A stretch of 64,000 bases of DNA. It comes from Armatimonadota bacterium. Its GTDB lineage: Bacteria > Sysuimicrobiota > Sysuimicrobiia > Sysuimicrobiales > Sysuimicrobiaceae. The notes beneath the pieces are model-generated. The model did no database searches, had not been told where the DNA came from, and was given only the letters and a program-made list of their open reading frames with translations. The first letter of the stretch is position 1, and every line of letters begins with the position of its first letter. The stretch spans positions 81,823 to 145,822 of the forward strand of contig JANXCW010000005.1 in assembly GCA_025059775.1 (NCBI GenBank), given 5' to 3'. The position numbers and the translations under genes were made by a program. Positions 15,825-24,269 of the stretch are shown piece after piece.

Positions 15825-16985
15825 GTGGACGAGCTGGAACGGATCTTTGACGACCTGAGGGCCCTGGTGGAGGATCCCACCTTCCCCGAGGTCCGGCGGT
15901 GGCTGGCGGCAAACCCGGACGGCAAGGTGGTGGGTTCCTTCCAGGTGTTCTTTCCAGAGGAGATCGCGCATGCCGCGGGCATGCTCCCCATCAAGATCGC
16001 GGGCGCGGGGGGGACCATCCAGGTACGCCAGGCGGATGCCCGCATCGCAGCCTTTGTGTGCTCCATCGTGCGGAGCTCCCTGGAGCTGGCCCTCTCCGGG
16101 CGGCTGGACTTCCTGAGCGTAATGGTGGTTCCCAACATCTGCGACGCGGCCCGGAATGCGTGCGGGGTGTGGGTCCGCAGCTTCCCGCACCTGCGGGTGG
16201 AGACCCTCTACCATCCCCACAACGCGGCGAGCGCACACGCGGTGGACTATCTGGTGGGGGAATACCGACGCATCGGCCGGATCCTGGAGGAGCTGGGTGG
16301 CCGCCCCATCACGGACGAAGCCCTGCGGGCCAGCATCGCGCTGTTCAATGAGAACCGCAGGCTCCTCCGGGAGCTCTACCGGATCAAGCGGGAGACCCCT
16401 TGGCTGGTGAGCGCGGTGGAGAGCTACCTCCTGGTGCGCTCCGCGGGCCTCATGCCTCGGGAGGAGCACAACGCGCTCCTACGCAGGGTACTGGAGCTGC
16501 TCCCGCATCGGCCCACCAAGAAGCAGGATCGCATCCGGGTGGTGTTCGAGGGCGGATTCTGCGAGCAACCCCCCCTGGACATGCTGGCGGTCATCCAGAA
16601 CGCCTGCTACATCGTGGACGATGACCTCATGATCGGCCTGCGGTGGATCACGGAGGACGTACCGCTGAAAGGCGACCCCTGGCGGAACCTGGCGGACAGC
16701 TACCTGAACCGCTCCAGCTACAGTCCCGTGCAGCGGGATCCCCGCAAGCCCAAGGCGGAGATGCTCCTGCGCCGCATCCGGGCTTCCGGGGCGGAGGCGG
16801 CCATCGTGGCCGCGGCGAAGATGTGCGAGCCGGGGCTGGAGGAACAGGTTCACTACAGCCGCGCTCTGGAGGCTGCGGGCATTCCCCACCTGGTCATGGA
16901 GTTCGAGGAGACCATGACGGTCTTCGAACAGGTGGGGATGGAGGTGGAGACCTTCGCGGAATCCCTGCTGTTCCAGTTCACCTGA
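15825..16985 (+). CDS. bcrC: Benzoyl-CoA reductase (class I, ATP-dependent), subunit C
   Basis: This 386-residue protein belongs to the 2-hydroxyacyl-CoA dehydratase D-component/benzoyl-CoA reductase B-C family. It shows KVVGSFQVFFPEEIAHAAGMLPI near the N-terminus, VVPNICDAARNACGVW with the cysteine region, and CEPGLEEQVHYSRAL towards the end. With subunit B it forms the module that binds benzoyl-CoA and carries an iron-sulfur cluster for two-electron ring reduction. GTG 15825 follows GAGGG by five bases; an ATG at 15820 is in another frame. It heads an operon in the order C-B-A-D, as in Thauera bcr. Two separate ATPase subunits plus Dch and HcrB-like genes favour benzoyl-CoA over a hydroxyacyl-CoA substrate. 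Confidence 0.82.
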   Translation: MDELERIFDDLRALVEDPTFPEVRRWLAANPDGKVVGSFQVFFPEEIAHAAGMLPIKIAGAGGTIQVRQADARIAAFVCSIVRSSLELALSGRLDFLSVMVVPNICDAARNACGVWVRSFPHLRVETLYHPHNAASAHAVDYLVGEYRRIGRILEELGGRPITDEALRASIALFNENRRLLRELYRIKRETPWLVSAVESYLLVRSAGLMPREEHNALLRRVLELLPHRPTKKQDRIRVVFEGGFCEQPPLDMLAVIQNACYIVDDDLMIGLRWITEDVPLKGDPWRNLADSYLNRSSYSPVQRDPRKPKAEMLLRRIRASGAEAAIVAAAKMCEPGLEEQVHYSRALEAAGIPHLVMEFEETMTVFEQVGMEVETFAESLLFQFT

Positions 16986-16996
16986 CGGAGGCCACG

Positions 16997-18283
16997 ATGA
17001 GTGCACCCACCGAGGGGATCCTGGGAGCGACCCGACGGGAAGGCAAGCGGCTCATGGACCTATGGTGGCAGGAGATGACGGAAGCCGCCCAGACGGGGCG
17101 GCCCACCGCATACGTGTTCGCCATGGGGTCCATGGCGGAGTTGCTCCGCACCTTCGACTTCGTGCTGAACTTCCCGGAGATCACCTCCCTGCAGATCGCG
17201 GTCCGCGGGCAGTCCCAGGCGTACATCCAGGCCGCGGAGGACTACGGGTTCTCCCCGGACGTATGCGGTTACGTGAAGGCGGACGTGGGGCTCCAGCTCC
17301 GGCAAGGGGAACATCCATATGGAAGGGTCCCCCGTCCCTCCCTGGTGGTGACCTCCAATGTCTGCAACACCTACATTAAGTGGTCCGAGATCTGGGAGCA
17401 CCTCTACGGCTGCCCCGTGTTCGTGGTAGACCTGCCCGGGTGGCGGGGCCGGGAATCCGCGGCTCTGGACGGGGAGACCTTCCGCAACGACGCCCGCTAC
17501 GTCCAGGGGCAGCTGCAGGAGCTGATCGGGCTGTGCGAGCAGATTACGGGCAGGCGCTTCGACGTAGACCGATTCCGGGAGCACCTGGCGGAAGCGAACC
17601 GAATGGCAGAGCTCTACAACGCGGTCTGCGAGACGAATCGTCACATCCCCGCTCCCTTCAACGCCGTCGTGGAGGGGGTGACCTATCAGGGGATCGCGCA
17701 CCTGTACCGGGGAAGCCAGGAGGGAAGCCGGTACTTCCAACAGGTGCTCCAGGAGATGCAGGAGCGCATTCGGCTCGGCATGGCCGCGGTGCCGGACGAG
17801 CGGTTCCGGTTGGTCCTCGTGGGGACCACCTGCTACAGCCACTTTCGTCGCTTCGTGGAGCTCTTCGCCTCCTGGGGGGGTGTATTTGTGCACAGCACCT
17901 ACATGGTCTTCGCGGGAGGCGGCTTCCTTCCGGGCTTCGCGTACGATCTGAGTCGGCCCCTGGAGAGCTTCGCGGAGCGCATGGTGGCCGCCGCATACTG
18001 GGGCTACACGGGATCCATGTTCTACCAGCAGGATTGGCTAGATGAGGTGGTGCGGCGGTGGCACGTGGACGGAATCTGCTTTCACGGCGTGAAGTCCTGC
18101 CGTACGGTCTCCACGGGTTTACCGGATGTGCGGGAGTGGATGCGGATTCAGCGAAACGTCCCCGGGCTCTTCATTCAGTCAGACCTCGTGGATCCGCGTC
18201 TGTGGTCCGACGCGCAGGTCAAGAACCGGGTGGATGCCTTCTTCGAGGCTCTGGCAGCCCACAAGGCGGCGACAAGGAGGTGA
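16997..18283 (+). CDS. bcrB: Benzoyl-CoA reductase (class I), subunit B
   Basis: This 428-residue partner of subunit C is from the same family. Visible features are [23 protein letters not shown], the cysteine-bearing [49 protein letters not shown] and the C-terminal [16 protein letters not shown]. These cysteines are the likely cluster and substrate-site ligands. It lies in the cytosol as part of an A-B-C-D heterotetramer. ATG 16997 is preceded by ACGGAGG, eleven bases after the bcrC stop. Its length is close to known B subunits (about 430 residues). Confidence 0.83.
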   Translation: MSAPTEGILGATRREGKRLMDLWWQEMTEAAQTGRPTAYVFAMGSMAELLRTFDFVLNFPEITSLQIAVRGQSQAYIQAAEDYGFSPDVCGYVKADVGLQLRQGEHPYGRVPRPSLVVTSNVCNTYIKWSEIWEHLYGCPVFVVDLPGWRGRESAALDGETFRNDARYVQGQLQELIGLCEQITGRRFDVDRFREHLAEANRMAELYNAVCETNRHIPAPFNAVVEGVTYQGIAHLYRGSQEGSRYFQQVLQEMQERIRLGMAAVPDERFRLVLVGTTCYSHFRRFVELFASWGGVFVHSTYMVFAGGGFLPGFAYDLSRPLESFAERMVAAAYWGYTGSMFYQQDWLDEVVRRWHVDGICFHGVKSCRTVSTGLPDVREWMRIQRNVPGLFIQSDLVDPRLWSDAQVKNRVDAFFEALAAHKAATRR

Positions 18284-18290
18284 GGAACAC

Positions 18291-19148
18291 GTGGTCATCG
18301 CAACCCGTACGCTGGTGGCTGGAGTAGACGTGGGGAGCACGCAGACCAAGGCGGTGATCATGAACCTGAACCGGATCATCGTGGGTCGGGCCTTGGTGGA
18401 CACGGGTGCCCGGCTGAACGAGGCGGCCCGGACGGCCTTCGAGGCCGCTCTGCAGGACGCGGGGGCCTCGGAGGACGAGGTGGCCTACACCGTGGGCACC
18501 GGATATGGCCGGTTCAAGGTGGAGTTCGGGAACACCCAGGTTACGGAGATCAGCTGCCACGCCCGGGGTGCAGTGTTCCTCTTTCCGAACACGCGCACGG
18601 TGCTGGACGTGGGTGGGCAGGACACCAAGGCCATTCGGGTCGGACCCAACGGCGAGGTCCTGGACTTCTGCATGAACGATAAATGCTCCGCGGGCACGGG
18701 ACGGTTCCTGGGCGCCGCGAGTGCAGCCCTGGAGCTGCCCCTGGGAGAGCTGGGGCCCCTTGCCCTCACCGCCCGCAACCCCGTTACCATCACCACCACC
18801 TGCACGGTGTTCGCGGAGTCGGAGATCCTGGGATGGCTCGCCCGAGGCCGGAAGGTGGAGGACATTCTCATGGGGGTGCATGCGGCCATCGCGGCCCGTA
18901 GCCTCTCCCTGCTGCGCCGGGTTGGGATCGAGCCGGAGCTGACCTTCACGGGCGGGGTCTCCCGGAATGTGGCCATGGTGCACCTCATTCGCCAGCTCAG
19001 CGGGGTACCCGTGAACGTGAGCGAGGAATCCCATTACTGCGGCGCCATCGGGGCCGCCCTCTTTGCCCTGGACCACGTCCTGGTGGGGGAACGGGTGCCC
19101 GTGGCGGCCGGAGCAGGAGGGGGAGAGGATGCTGGTCGCGGGCATTGA
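18291..19148 (+). CDS. bcrA: Benzoyl-CoA reductase (class I), ATPase subunit A
   Basis: This 285-residue ASKHA-type ATPase is the first of the pair that activates electrons for benzoyl-CoA reductase. [13 protein letters not shown] is the phosphate-1 loop, [13 protein letters not shown] the phosphate-2 loop, and FTGGVSRN the adenosine region. Cysteines in [12 protein letters not shown] (~132) and [11 protein letters not shown] (~171) are the ligands of the [4Fe-4S] cluster shared between the two ATPase subunits. ATP hydrolysis at this module drives electrons from ferredoxin to the B-C module. It starts at GTG 18291 behind AAGGAGG, and its end overlaps the next gene by 20 bp. Which of the two ATPases corresponds to A and which to D was assigned by gene order. 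Confidence 0.82.
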   Translation: MVIATRTLVAGVDVGSTQTKAVIMNLNRIIVGRALVDTGARLNEAARTAFEAALQDAGASEDEVAYTVGTGYGRFKVEFGNTQVTEISCHARGAVFLFPNTRTVLDVGGQDTKAIRVGPNGEVLDFCMNDKCSAGTGRFLGAASAALELPLGELGPLALTARNPVTITTTCTVFAESEILGWLARGRKVEDILMGVHAAIAARSLSLLRRVGIEPELTFTGGVSRNVAMVHLIRQLSGVPVNVSEESHYCGAIGAALFALDHVLVGERVPVAAGAGGGEDAGRGH

Positions 19149-19932
19149 CGTGGGCGCCACGTACACAAAGGCGGTTCTTCTGGTGGACGGGAACGTGGTG
19201 GGTCGGGCCATGCTGCCCACAGGCTTTAACTTCGCCCGGGCCGCGGAACGGACTCTGCAGGCGGCCCTGGAGGAGGTGGGCTTGCGCCGGGAGGAGGTGG
19301 GCTATGTGGCCACCACGGGCTACGGCCGGCACATGGTGCCCTTCCGGGACCTGGCCGTCACGGACCTTACGGCCCAGGCCTGGGCCGTCCACCGCATGTA
19401 TCCCGAAGCCCGCACCATCCTGGACATCGGGGGACAGAACGTGAAGGCCATCCGGGTGGACGAGCGTGGGCGGGTTCGGGCCTTTCGCCTCAACGACAAG
19501 TGTGCGGCGGGCAGCGGGGCCTTCCTGGAAAAGACCATGCGGTACATGGGCTACACCCCCGCGGACATCGCGCGGCTGGCGGAGGCGGCGAGGGAACCCG
19601 CGGTGGTGAGCAGTGTGTGTGCGGTCTTCGCGGAGAGCGAGGTCATCAACCACCTGGTGGCAGGCCGCAGCCCGGAGGACGTGTGCGCGGGAGCCATCGT
19701 GGCCCTGGCGGAGCGTGCGGGGCAGCTGATCAAGCGGCTGCGCGGGGAACCCGCGTACGTGCTTACGGGTGGGCTCGTCCGGGTTCCCCTCATGCGCCGG
19801 CAGCTGGAGCAGAACCTCAAGGTCCAGTTCCTGGTGCCCCCCGAGGAGGAGGGTGTATATGTGGCGGCCCTAGGAGCGGGCCAACTGGCGCAGGAGCGGC
19901 TGCACAGACTCGGAGAGCGGGCCACGGCCTAG
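19129..19932 (+). CDS. bcrD: Benzoyl-CoA reductase (class I), ATPase subunit D
   Basis: This 267-residue ASKHA ATPase, paralogous to the preceding subunit, has [38 protein letters not shown] (cluster cysteine ~125), [12 protein letters not shown] (cluster cysteine ~164) and [12 protein letters not shown] pair of non-identical ATPases distinguishes benzoyl-CoA reductases from the homodimeric activators of 2-hydroxyacyl-CoA dehydratases. The ATG at 19129 lies within the end of bcrA behind AGGAGGGGGAG, implying translational coupling. No dedicated ferredoxin or 2-oxoacid:ferredoxin oxidoreductase follows, so the electron donor must be encoded elsewhere. Confidence 0.82.
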   Translation: MLVAGIDVGATYTKAVLLVDGNVVGRAMLPTGFNFARAAERTLQAALEEVGLRREEVGYVATTGYGRHMVPFRDLAVTDLTAQAWAVHRMYPEARTILDIGGQNVKAIRVDERGRVRAFRLNDKCAAGSGAFLEKTMRYMGYTPADIARLAEAAREPAVVSSVCAVFAESEVINHLVAGRSPEDVCAGAIVALAERAGQLIKRLRGEPAYVLTGGLVRVPLMRRQLEQNLKVQFLVPPEEEGVYVAALGAGQLAQERLHRLGERATA

Positions 19933-19947
19933 CGGGAGGTGAGACGG

Positions 19948-20823
19948 GTGCCGGAAGATGTGAAGGCCATCGACTTCATGTACTACGTGGCCACCCCGGA
20001 GTTCATCGCCCGATGGAACCAGGCCAAGGAGGGGGAGTTGGTGTGCCGCATGGAGCGGGCCCTCGGCGGCAGCCTCCCCAGCTTCCCCAGCATCGAGGCC
20101 ATGCTGCGTGCCATGGATGAGGCGGGCGTGGAGAAGGTCTTCATCACCCAGTGCAAGATGTGGTCCTACCGCAACCACTGGATGTACATGGACACGCAGC
20201 TGGAGGAGGTCCTCCAGTACACCACCCGCTACCCGGACCGGTTCGTGGGGCTCGCGGGATACAACCCCTACCGGATCCCGGAGAGCCTGAAGGAGATCGA
20301 GCGGGCCGTGAAGGAGTACGGCTTTCGGGGTGTGTACGTGCACATCTACGGCTTCGATATCCCCCTCCATGACCGGCGCATGTACCCCCTCTACGCCAAG
20401 TGCGTGGAGCTGGACGTCCCGGTCTCCATGCAGGTGGGGCACGTGCTAGAGGGTCAGCCCTCGGAGCACGGCCGGCCCATCTACCTGGATTGGATCCTGT
20501 GCGACTTCCCCACCCTGAAGGTCATCGGCGCGCACACGGGCTGGCCGTGGGTGGAGGAGCTCATCTCCGTGTGCTACAAGTGGGACACGGTGTGGATCGG
20601 CATCGATGCCTGGATGCCCAAGTACCTGAAGCCGGAACTCGTGCGCTTCATGAACAGCCGTCTGGGGCAGGACCGGTGCCTGTGGGGCACGAATGGCCTT
20701 CCCTGGAAGGAGAGCCTGCAGCAGCTGCGGGAGCTGGGCCTGAAGCCGGAGGTGTACCGGAAAGTGGTGCGGGACAACGCGGTGGCCCTGTTCCGGTTGG
20801 GAACGCCGGTCGGTGTGGGATAG
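19948..20823 (+). CDS. Amidohydrolase-2-fold protein lacking the usual metal ligands
   Basis: This 291-residue TIM-barrel protein is of the amidohydrolase-2 (ACMSD-like) family, recognisable from YPDRFVGLAGYNPY, GFRGVYVHIYGFD, LKVIGAHTGWPWVEELI and LWGTNGLPW. The first-strand HxH motif is absent (AIDFMYYVAT), and the usual GSDxPW aspartate reads GTNGLPW, so the standard metal site seems lost. GTG 19948 is preferred because GGGAGG is eight bases upstream; GTG 19939 is also in frame. It sits between bcrD and a BadH-like dehydrogenase, so it probably acts on, binds or channels a benzoyl-CoA pathway intermediate. No function is established. Confidence 0.7.
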   Translation: MPEDVKAIDFMYYVATPEFIARWNQAKEGELVCRMERALGGSLPSFPSIEAMLRAMDEAGVEKVFITQCKMWSYRNHWMYMDTQLEEVLQYTTRYPDRFVGLAGYNPYRIPESLKEIERAVKEYGFRGVYVHIYGFDIPLHDRRMYPLYAKCVELDVPVSMQVGHVLEGQPSEHGRPIYLDWILCDFPTLKVIGAHTGWPWVEELISVCYKWDTVWIGIDAWMPKYLKPELVRFMNSRLGQDRCLWGTNGLPWKESLQQLRELGLKPEVYRKVVRDNAVALFRLGTPVGVG

Positions 20824-20835
20824 GGAGGAGGGGCC

Positions 20836-21591
20836 ATGGAGTTTCGGGATCAGGTGGCGCTCGTCACAGGTGGGGCCAGCGGCATCGGTCGGGCCACGTG
20901 CCTGGGATTCGCCGCCCGGGGGGCCCGGGTGGGGGTAGCGGACGTCAACCGGGAGGGCGCGGAGGCCGTGGCGGAGGAGATCCGCCGCGCGGACGGCCAA
21001 GCCCTGGCGGTCCCTATGGACGTCGCGGATCGGGCCAGCGTGGTGGCCGGATTACAGGGGGTTCTGGAGGCGTGGGGACGTGTGGATATCCTGGTGAACG
21101 CCGCAGGTTGGGATCGCATCGTGCCCTTCCTGGAGAGCACGGAGGATCTGTGGGATCGGATCATCGCCATCAACTTCCGGGGGGTGCTCAACACCTGCCA
21201 TGTGGTCCTCCCCCACATGGTGGCCCAGGGCGGGGGCGTGGTGGTGAACATCAGCTCCGATGCGGGTCGGGTGGGGTCCAGCGGGGAGACGGTGTACTCG
21301 GGGGCGAAGGGGGCGGTGATCGCCTTCAGCAAGGCCCTGGCCCGGGAGGTGGCCCGGTACAACATCCGGGTCAACGTGGTGGCTCCGGGAATCACGGACA
21401 CGCCCCTCCTGCGGCAGATCATCGAGGCAGGCAACGAGAAGCTCATCGAGGCCATCGTCCGCTCCACGCCCATGCGACGCATGGCCCGCCCGGAGGAGGT
21501 GGCGGAGGCGGTGCTGTTTCTGGCCTCCGATCGTGCCTCCTTCATCACGGGCCAGACCCTCAGCGTCTCGGGCGGACTCACCATGGTGTAG
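20836..21591 (+). CDS. badH: Short-chain dehydrogenase, BadH-like (2-hydroxycyclohexanecarboxyl-CoA dehydrogenase type)
   Basis: This 251-residue SDR shows TGGASGIG (NAD(P)-binding glycine motif), NAAGWDRIVPFLES, NISSDAGRVGSSGETVYSGAKGAV (catalytic Ser, Tyr, Lys) and VVAPGITDTPLL. The segments GWDxxxPF and ARVGSSGExVY resemble BadH of Rhodopseudomonas palustris, which oxidises 2-hydroxycyclohexane-1-carboxyl-CoA to the keto form before ring cleavage. A general 3-hydroxyacyl-CoA dehydrogenase or FabG paralogue is the alternative. A GGGAGGAGGGG site precedes ATG 20836. The position after the reductase genes supports a role in modified beta-oxidation of the reduced ring. Confidence 0.72.
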   Translation: MEFRDQVALVTGGASGIGRATCLGFAARGARVGVADVNREGAEAVAEEIRRADGQALAVPMDVADRASVVAGLQGVLEAWGRVDILVNAAGWDRIVPFLESTEDLWDRIIAINFRGVLNTCHVVLPHMVAQGGGVVVNISSDAGRVGSSGETVYSGAKGAVIAFSKALAREVARYNIRVNVVAPGITDTPLLRQIIEAGNEKLIEAIVRSTPMRRMARPEEVAEAVLFLASDRASFITGQTLSVSGGLTMV

Positions 21592-21593
21592 CC

Positions 21594-22133
21594 GTGCGGT
21601 CCACGGAAGAGCTCATTCGGGAACACGAGGTCATCTTGGGAGCCCTGGAGGGGCTGGAACGCCACCTCCGGCAGGCGCAGGGAGGCGGTGCCCTCCAGCC
21701 CGGGTATGTGCGGGACCTGGTGGCCTTCTGCCAGGGGTTTGTGGACCGGTGTCACCATGGGAAGGAGGAGCACTGCCTGTTCCCCTGTCTGGAGCGGCGG
21801 GGGATTCCCCGGGAGGGTGGGCCCATCGGGGTGATGTTGATGGAGCACGAGATGGGCCGGCAGCTGGTGCGCCGGATCGCGGAGGCCGTGGAACGCTACG
21901 AGGGGGGGCAGTCCACAGTCGAGGCGGTGGTAGAGCTGGGGTGGCAGTACCTGGAACTGCTACGCGCCCACATCGCCAAGGAGAACGAGATCCTCTTCCC
22001 CATGGGGGAGGCGGTGCTGCAGGTGGAGGATGACGGACAGGTGGGGCGCTGCTACGATGGAGTCGAGCACGTACAGGGGGAAGGAGAACACCAACGGCTG
22101 ACGCAGCTGGCCGAGCGCCTGCGCGGAGGATGA
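21594..22133 (+). CDS. Hemerythrin HHE cation-binding domain protein
   Basis: This 179-residue, mostly helical protein has the histidine/glutamate pattern of the HHE family: LIREHEVILG, RCHHGKEEHCLFP, MEHEMGRQLVR and LRAHIAKENEILFP. Such four-helix bundles bind a di-iron centre and serve in oxygen or NO sensing, storage or iron repair. It starts at GTG 21594, two bases after the SDR stop, and its stop overlaps a candidate ATG of the TetR gene. In an operon for an oxygen-sensitive reductase, an oxygen-scavenging or signalling role is plausible but inferred. Confidence 0.8.
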   Translation: MRSTEELIREHEVILGALEGLERHLRQAQGGGALQPGYVRDLVAFCQGFVDRCHHGKEEHCLFPCLERRGIPREGGPIGVMLMEHEMGRQLVRRIAEAVERYEGGQSTVEAVVELGWQYLELLRAHIAKENEILFPMGEAVLQVEDDGQVGRCYDGVEHVQGEGEHQRLTQLAERLRGG

Positions 22134-22135
22134 GG

Positions 22136-22771
22136 ATGAGCCCCAGTTCCGCGGCTATCCGCCCGCACGTAGCGGCCCTGGAGGCGTCGCTTTCCCCCAA
22201 GCAGGCGCAACTGCTCCGCAGCACCTACCAGGTTCTGGCCGAGTATGGCCTCAAGCACATGACCCTACGAAGGGTGGCGGAGCGGGCGGGGGTCAACAAA
22301 GGCCTGTTGCTCTACTACTTCGGCACCAAAGAGGACCTCATTCTCTCCACCATGCGGTGGGTCCTGGCTCGGGTAGGCCGGCGGATCTACGCCGCGGTAA
22401 GTCAGGCGGGGAGTGCGGAAGACAAGGTGCGGGCTACCATCGACGCCATCTTCGTGGATCCCCGGGCGAACCGCGACTTCTACCTGGTGTACCTGGATCT
22501 GGTGGGCACCGCGGCCCGACAGCATCGCTTTCAGGAGCTCAGCGTGACCTTTCGGAACATCGTGGACGCGGTGTACGCGCACATCATTGAGGAGGGCATA
22601 AGGGAAGGCACCTTCCGGGTGCGGGATGTCCAGGAGGCGGCCTCCGTGGTACGGGCGGTGGTGGACGGATTCTTCCTCCAGTGGCTCCACGAGCCCGATC
22701 TGGAGGCCACCCACCCCCTGGTCCGGGAACGGTGCAAGCAGGCCATCTTCACCTACCTCAGGGCCGGATAG
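22136..22771 (+). CDS. TetR-family transcriptional regulator
   Basis: This 211-residue regulator has an N-terminal helix-turn-helix (MTLRRVAERAGVNKGLLLYYFGTKEDLIL, about residues 40-70) and a helical ligand-binding domain. Two starts are possible: ATG 22130 (overlapping the hemerythrin stop as ATGA) and ATG 22136. The second is preferred because GGAGG ends six bases before it. TetR proteins of this kind often respond to acyl-CoA esters. It is the last gene of the benzoyl-CoA reductase operon and the natural candidate to bind the GACTGACC-N4-GG elements at 6694 and 15794. Confidence 0.85.
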   Translation: MSPSSAAIRPHVAALEASLSPKQAQLLRSTYQVLAEYGLKHMTLRRVAERAGVNKGLLLYYFGTKEDLILSTMRWVLARVGRRIYAAVSQAGSAEDKVRATIDAIFVDPRANRDFYLVYLDLVGTAARQHRFQELSVTFRNIVDAVYAHIIEEGIREGTFRVRDVQEAASVVRAVVDGFFLQWLHEPDLEATHPLVRERCKQAIFTYLRAG

Positions 22772-22779
22772 GAGTCCCC

Positions 22780-23577
22780 TTACCGGCCAAGCCTTCCCGG
22801 CCGATCCCGCCCGCCTGCTCCCCGCACCAGGTCCCGGATGACTCCTACCAGCATGTCCGTGAGGATCTCGAAGGTCGCCTCCCCCTCCTCCCGGGTGGCC
22901 TCCGCGGGTGCCCCGCAGTACGCCTGCTCCAGCCCCATCGCTCGGAAGTCCCGAAGCCCCCTCTGGATGGCCTCCACGAGGCTGATGGGGATCGGAGGCA
23001 GCGCCCGCATGCGCTCTCCGTGCACCCACTCCGGCCGCTCCGCCAGCACGAGGGAGGTCTCGTACCGGCCCGCGTGGCAGGCGCCGCTGCGGAACTCCTC
23101 CGGAAGGCGCACCGCGCGTTCCCTCCGGGTGAGGTCGAGATACCCCACCGCCCTACCCGTCCGGGCCTCCACCGTGTCCAAGGCCCGGTGGATGGCGCGC
23201 AGGTGCTCGGGCTCGAAGTGGTTGTTGACCACCACCAGGTGCCGGAAACCCTGCCGGAGTAGGTCCGTACATAGGTCCACGAGGAGGGCAACCAGGGTCT
23301 CCTCCGAGAGGCTCACCGCACCGGGGAACGCACCCGCGTAGCGGGTGACGCCGTAGGGGAGGGGTGGGAGCACCAGGGGCCGCACCTCGGGATCGTCCTG
23401 GAGGCGCGCCGCGGCCCGCCGGCACATTCCCAGGGAGATGAGGAGATCGGTTCCCAGAGGCGCATGCGGGCCATGCGGCTCCACCGCTCCCAAGGGCAGG
23501 AGCAGGACCGGAATCCGCGGATCCCGCAGCAGGGCCTCCGCCTGTGGCCAGGTCAGGGCCGCGAACTCCGTGCTCAG
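22780..23577 (-). CDS. Creatininase-family protein (possible CTG start)
   Basis: This creatininase-fold amidohydrolase carries LGAVEPHGPHAPLGTD (metal-binding E and H), PPLPYGVTRYAGAFPGAVSLS, VVVNNHFEPEHL and ACHAGRYETSLVL. Family members include creatininase, MftE and the FAPy-deformylase ArfB; the substrate here is unknown. Family-like sequence continues upstream of the first standard start (TTG at 23493) through LTWPQAEALLRDPRIPVLLLP to a CTG that overlaps the livF stop as CTGA. No ATG, GTG or TTG lies between, so a CTG start at 23577 giving 265 residues is proposed; a shorter protein from 23493 is the alternative. It is the last gene of the liv-type operon. Confidence 0.7.
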   Translation of the reverse strand: MSTEFAALTWPQAEALLRDPRIPVLLLPLGAVEPHGPHAPLGTDLLISLGMCRRAAARLQDDPEVRPLVLPPLPYGVTRYAGAFPGAVSLSEETLVALLVDLCTDLLRQGFRHLVVVNNHFEPEHLRAIHRALDTVEARTGRAVGYLDLTRRERAVRLPEEFRSGACHAGRYETSLVLAERPEWVHGERMRALPPIPISLVEAIQRGLRDFRAMGLEQAYCGAPAEATREEGEATFEILTDMLVGVIRDLVRGAGGRDRPGRLGR

Positions 23578-24269
23578 ATCAGGAGGTACCGTCGCCGCAC
23601 CTCCTCGTTGCGCTGCAGCTCCTCCACCGTCCCCTCGAACCGGATGCGGCCGTCGTCGATGATGTAGCCTCGGTCCGCAATCCGGAGCACCGCAGGCACA
23701 TTCTGCTCCGCCACCAGAACCGTGAGACCGCTGCCCTTGAGCACCCGGATCCGCTCCTCCAGCGCCCGCACCAAGAGGGGAGCCAATCCCTCCATGGGCT
23801 CGTCCAGCAGCAAGAGATCCGGATTTCCCACGAGGGCCCGGGCGATGGCGAGCATCTTCTGCTCCCCACCGCTGAGGGCGTTTCCCCGATGGTGACGCTT
23901 CTCCCGCAGCACGGGGAAGAGCTCGAACACCCGATCCAGCGTCCAGTACCCGGATCCGCGGGGGCGGAAGGCGATCTCCAGGTTTTCCCCGACCGTAAGG
24001 TCGGGGAAGATGCGGCGGTCGTCGGGCACGTACGCCATCCCCCGTTGCGCGATGCGATGGGGCGCTAGCCCCGTGATGTCCTCCCCCCGGTACCGGATCC
24101 GACCCCGCCGGGGCGGGGTGAGGCCTACGATGCTCCGAAGGGTGGTGGTCTTGCCCGCCCCGTTTCGGCCCAGCAGGAACACCACCTCCCCTTCCAGGAC
24201 CCGTAGGGAGACGTCGAAGAGCACGTGGCTCTGCCCGTGATAGGTGTGGATGCCCTCCACCTCAAGCAT
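23574..24269 (-). CDS. livF: Branched-chain amino acid-type ABC transporter, ATPase LivF
   Basis: This 231-residue ABC ATPase has Walker A GRNGAGKTTTLRS, the signature ALSGGEQKMLAIARAL, Walker B LLLLDEPMEGLAP and the LivF-type C-terminus with LQRNEEVRRRYLLI. It forms the ATPase pair with LivG. It overlaps livG by 8 bp, and its TGA is embedded in the proposed CTGA junction with the creatininase gene. HAAT-family transporters import branched-chain amino acids but also aromatic acids, urea or amides, so the substrate is open; proximity to aromatic catabolism makes benzoate-type or amide substrates worth considering. Confidence 0.88.
   Translation of the reverse strand: MLEVEGIHTYHGQSHVLFDVSLRVLEGEVVFLLGRNGAGKTTTLRSIVGLTPPRRGRIRYRGEDITGLAPHRIAQRGMAYVPDDRRIFPDLTVGENLEIAFRPRGSGYWTLDRVFELFPVLREKRHHRGNALSGGEQKMLAIARALVGNPDLLLLDEPMEGLAPLLVRALEERIRVLKGSGLTVLVAEQNVPAVLRIADRGYIIDDGRIRFEGTVEELQRNEEVRRRYLLI

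Noticed and set aside
15825..19932. 2-Hydroxyacyl-CoA dehydratase with activator instead of benzoyl-CoA reductase
   Set aside because: Dehydratases use a single homodimeric ATPase. Here two different ATPase subunits occur, in bcr order and beside Dch and an HcrB-like subunit with the [4Fe-4S] loop.
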